From positions 1 through 64,000 of the forward strand of contig JACKBI010000004.1 in assembly GCA_020634615.1 (NCBI GenBank): a stretch of 64,000 nucleotides of DNA. The letters run 5' to 3'. The notes under the pieces are model-generated. The model made no database searches and was not told the DNA's origin. It saw nothing but the letters and a program-made list of their open reading frames with translations. Positions 62,825 through 64,000 of the stretch are shown piece by piece (the stretch's first letter is position 1; each line of letters starts with the position of its first letter). The position numbers and the translations under genes are program-made. The stretch comes from Anaerolineales bacterium. Its GTDB lineage: Bacteria > Chloroflexota > Anaerolineae > JAAEKA01.

Positions 62825-63691
62825 ATGAAGTTCATCGATTTGAGCATTCCCCTGGGCATCGGGACACCGGCCTGGCCGACCTACGAGCCGCTTCAGGTGA
62901 AGTATTTCAAGCGGCTGGCGCCCAACGGCGCCAACGGCCAGTTGGTCAGTCACTCCAACCACCTGGGAACACATCTTGACGGCGAGATCCATTTCTACAC
63001 ACCCGGCAAGGACATCGCCAGCCTGACCCTGGACTTCCTGACCGGCCCTGGCGTGGTGGTGGACCTGTCAGACATCGCCGGCGACTACGACATCTACACA
63101 TCGCAGATGGTCGAGGAACGGGTCGATGTGCACGAAGGCGATATCCTGATCATCCACACCGGCTTTCACCACTTCGGCTGGGATCAACCGACCGCCGACG
63201 AGATCGCCTACATGGTCAAGCACCCCGGCCCGGACCGCGAATTCGCGGAATGGTGCAAGGCCAAGAAGATCAAATGGATCGGTGTCGACTGCGGCAGCGC
63301 GGACCATCCCATGAACACCATCATCCGCAACTGGATGCCACGGCAAGCTAAAGAAGCGGACGCGCATTTCCAGGCCAAGTACGGCCAACCGCTGGCTGAG
63401 GTGTTCACCGACGACAAATACCAGTTGATGCACATCGAAATGTTCCCGTACGGCATCATCCACGCCGAGTGCGTCGGTGGCGACATCGATCTGCTGCTGA
63501 ACCAGCGCGTCAACATTGGCTGCTTCCCGTGGCGATTTGTGGATGGCGAAGCCAGCATCGCGCGCATCGTGGCCTACGTGGACGACGACGAATACGAGGC
63601 GTTGATGGCCAAGAAGGCCGCCATGCCTAAGACCCGTTTCGGCGACGCCATCGGCCCGCTGCCGCCCTTCGCCACCCGCACCAACATCTGA
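62825..63691 (+). CDS. Cyclase family protein (kynurenine-formamidase-like hydrolase)
   Basis: A 288-aa metal-dependent hydrolase of the cyclase/KynB family. Family start FIDLSIPLGIGTPAWPTYEP; metal-binding motif SNHLGTHLDGEIHF (His-x-Gly-Thr-His-x-Asp); VVVDLSDIA; GDILIIHTGFHHFGW; and GVDCGSADHPMN. It hydrolyses an amide or similar bond; kynurenine formamide is one possibility but no kynurenine pathway genes are here. GGAGG lies 9 nt before the ATG. Confidence 0.88.
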   Translation: MKFIDLSIPLGIGTPAWPTYEPLQVKYFKRLAPNGANGQLVSHSNHLGTHLDGEIHFYTPGKDIASLTLDFLTGPGVVVDLSDIAGDYDIYTSQMVEERVDVHEGDILIIHTGFHHFGWDQPTADEIAYMVKHPGPDREFAEWCKAKKIKWIGVDCGSADHPMNTIIRNWMPRQAKEADAHFQAKYGQPLAEVFTDDKYQLMHIEMFPYGIIHAECVGGDIDLLLNQRVNIGCFPWRFVDGEASIARIVAYVDDDEYEALMAKKAAMPKTRFGDAIGPLPPFATRTNI

Positions 63692-63789
63692 CGCTGCAAA
63701 GGCTATCTGTTGCCGGCGGGCTTGACCCAGCGGACAAGTCGTGGCATGATGTCGCGGTCTGATCACAACCACATGATTGGAGAAACAAG

Positions 63790-64000
63790 ATGTTGGCGAG
63801 CTATCTTGACGCGGCGCTGGAACATGCACATTACGAGATCATCGAAGATGAAGACGCATACTGGGGCGAGATAACGGGCTTACAGGGCGTGTGGGCGCGC
63901 CATGCCACACTGGAAGGCTGCCGGCGCGAATTGCGCGAGGCACTGAGTGACTGGGTTGCCGTCCGCCTGCGTCTCAATCTCGATATCCCGCCGATGGCAG
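63790..64000 (+). CDS. HicB-like antitoxin domain protein, 3' end outside the window
   Basis: At least 70 codons are seen. The sequence SYLDAALEHAHYEIIEDEDAYWGEITGL then GVWARHATLEGCRRELREALSDW matches the HicB/UPF0150 fold. In HicAB modules HicB neutralises the HicA mRNA interferase; no hicA lies upstream, so it would have to be downstream of the window, or this is a solitary HicB. Confidence 0.8.
   Translation, partial: MLASYLDAALEHAHYEIIEDEDAYWGEITGLQGVWARHATLEGCRRELREALSDWVAVRLRLNLDIPPMA

Overview
The window looks like chromosomal DNA of a GC-rich bacterium, most likely a member of the Chloroflexota (Anaerolineae/Caldilineae-like). This is inferred from gene content and not from a marker-gene tree. 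Supporting signs are a BTAD/NB-ARC/TPR regulator, several GT-C membrane glycosyltransferases, lipoproteins with Thr-Pro-rich linkers, a MerR-HTH coiled-coil protein paired with a DUF1232 protein, and a DHH-CBS-CCA-transferase fusion. There is no phage, IS transposase, CRISPR array or rRNA. Stable RNAs are tRNA-Gly(CCC), tRNA-Ser(GGA), tRNA-Ser(CGA) and a long SRP RNA with an Alu domain.

Layout. 1-6 kb (minus): a partial clan GH-A glycosidase, a YprB-like exonuclease, a CPBP protease and a helicase-C3-domain protein. 6.2-12.9 kb: DUF1232 + MerR pair, RimO, a frameshifted RodZ-like gene, an ArsA-type ATPase and an MGDG-synthase-like glycosyltransferase. 12.9-30 kb: one nearly continuous minus-strand block, probably a cell-surface polysaccharide locus. 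In transcription order it holds Wzz-like, DUF2142-like, two tandem membrane paralogues, a flippase, an alkaline-phosphatase-superfamily enzyme, GNAT, methyltransferase, a second alkaline-phosphatase-superfamily enzyme, a small membrane protein, a 5'-nucleotidase-like protein, a LiaF-like membrane protein and TfoX-N. Many genes between 18.8 and 27.7 kb are split by frameshifts although their protein sequence continues intact in other frames.

30-41 kb: a DPM1-like glycosyltransferase, an S33 peptidase, a GIY-YIG protein, a frameshifted surface protein with a P-domain, a YqeC-MocA fusion, a GT-C glycosyltransferase and two Yip1 proteins. 41-49 kb (minus): the DHH-CBS-CCA fusion, a zinc alcohol dehydrogenase, MscS, a DUF333 lipoprotein and an aldo/keto reductase. 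49-54.4 kb (plus): a lipoprotein, tRNA-Gly, a large GT-C protein and the overlapping arsM-sigZ pair. 54.6-60 kb: SRP RNA, two tRNA-Ser genes, the 1021-aa BTAD regulator with an 8-bp tandem array at its start, a ParB-like protein and a queuosine-precursor transporter. 60-64 kb (plus): DUF2877, histidine phosphatase, a GNAT-Dabb fusion, a small protein, a cyclase-family hydrolase and a partial HicB-like gene.

The most interesting points are the arsM-sigZ pair with a cysteine-rich sigma-factor tail, the 8-bp array between a promoter and the start of the BTAD regulator, several small palindromic repeat families at gene ends, a MITE-like palindrome inside a tRNA leader, candidate leaderless promoters, and a 5'-nucleotidase-like enzyme lacking the usual catalytic His.
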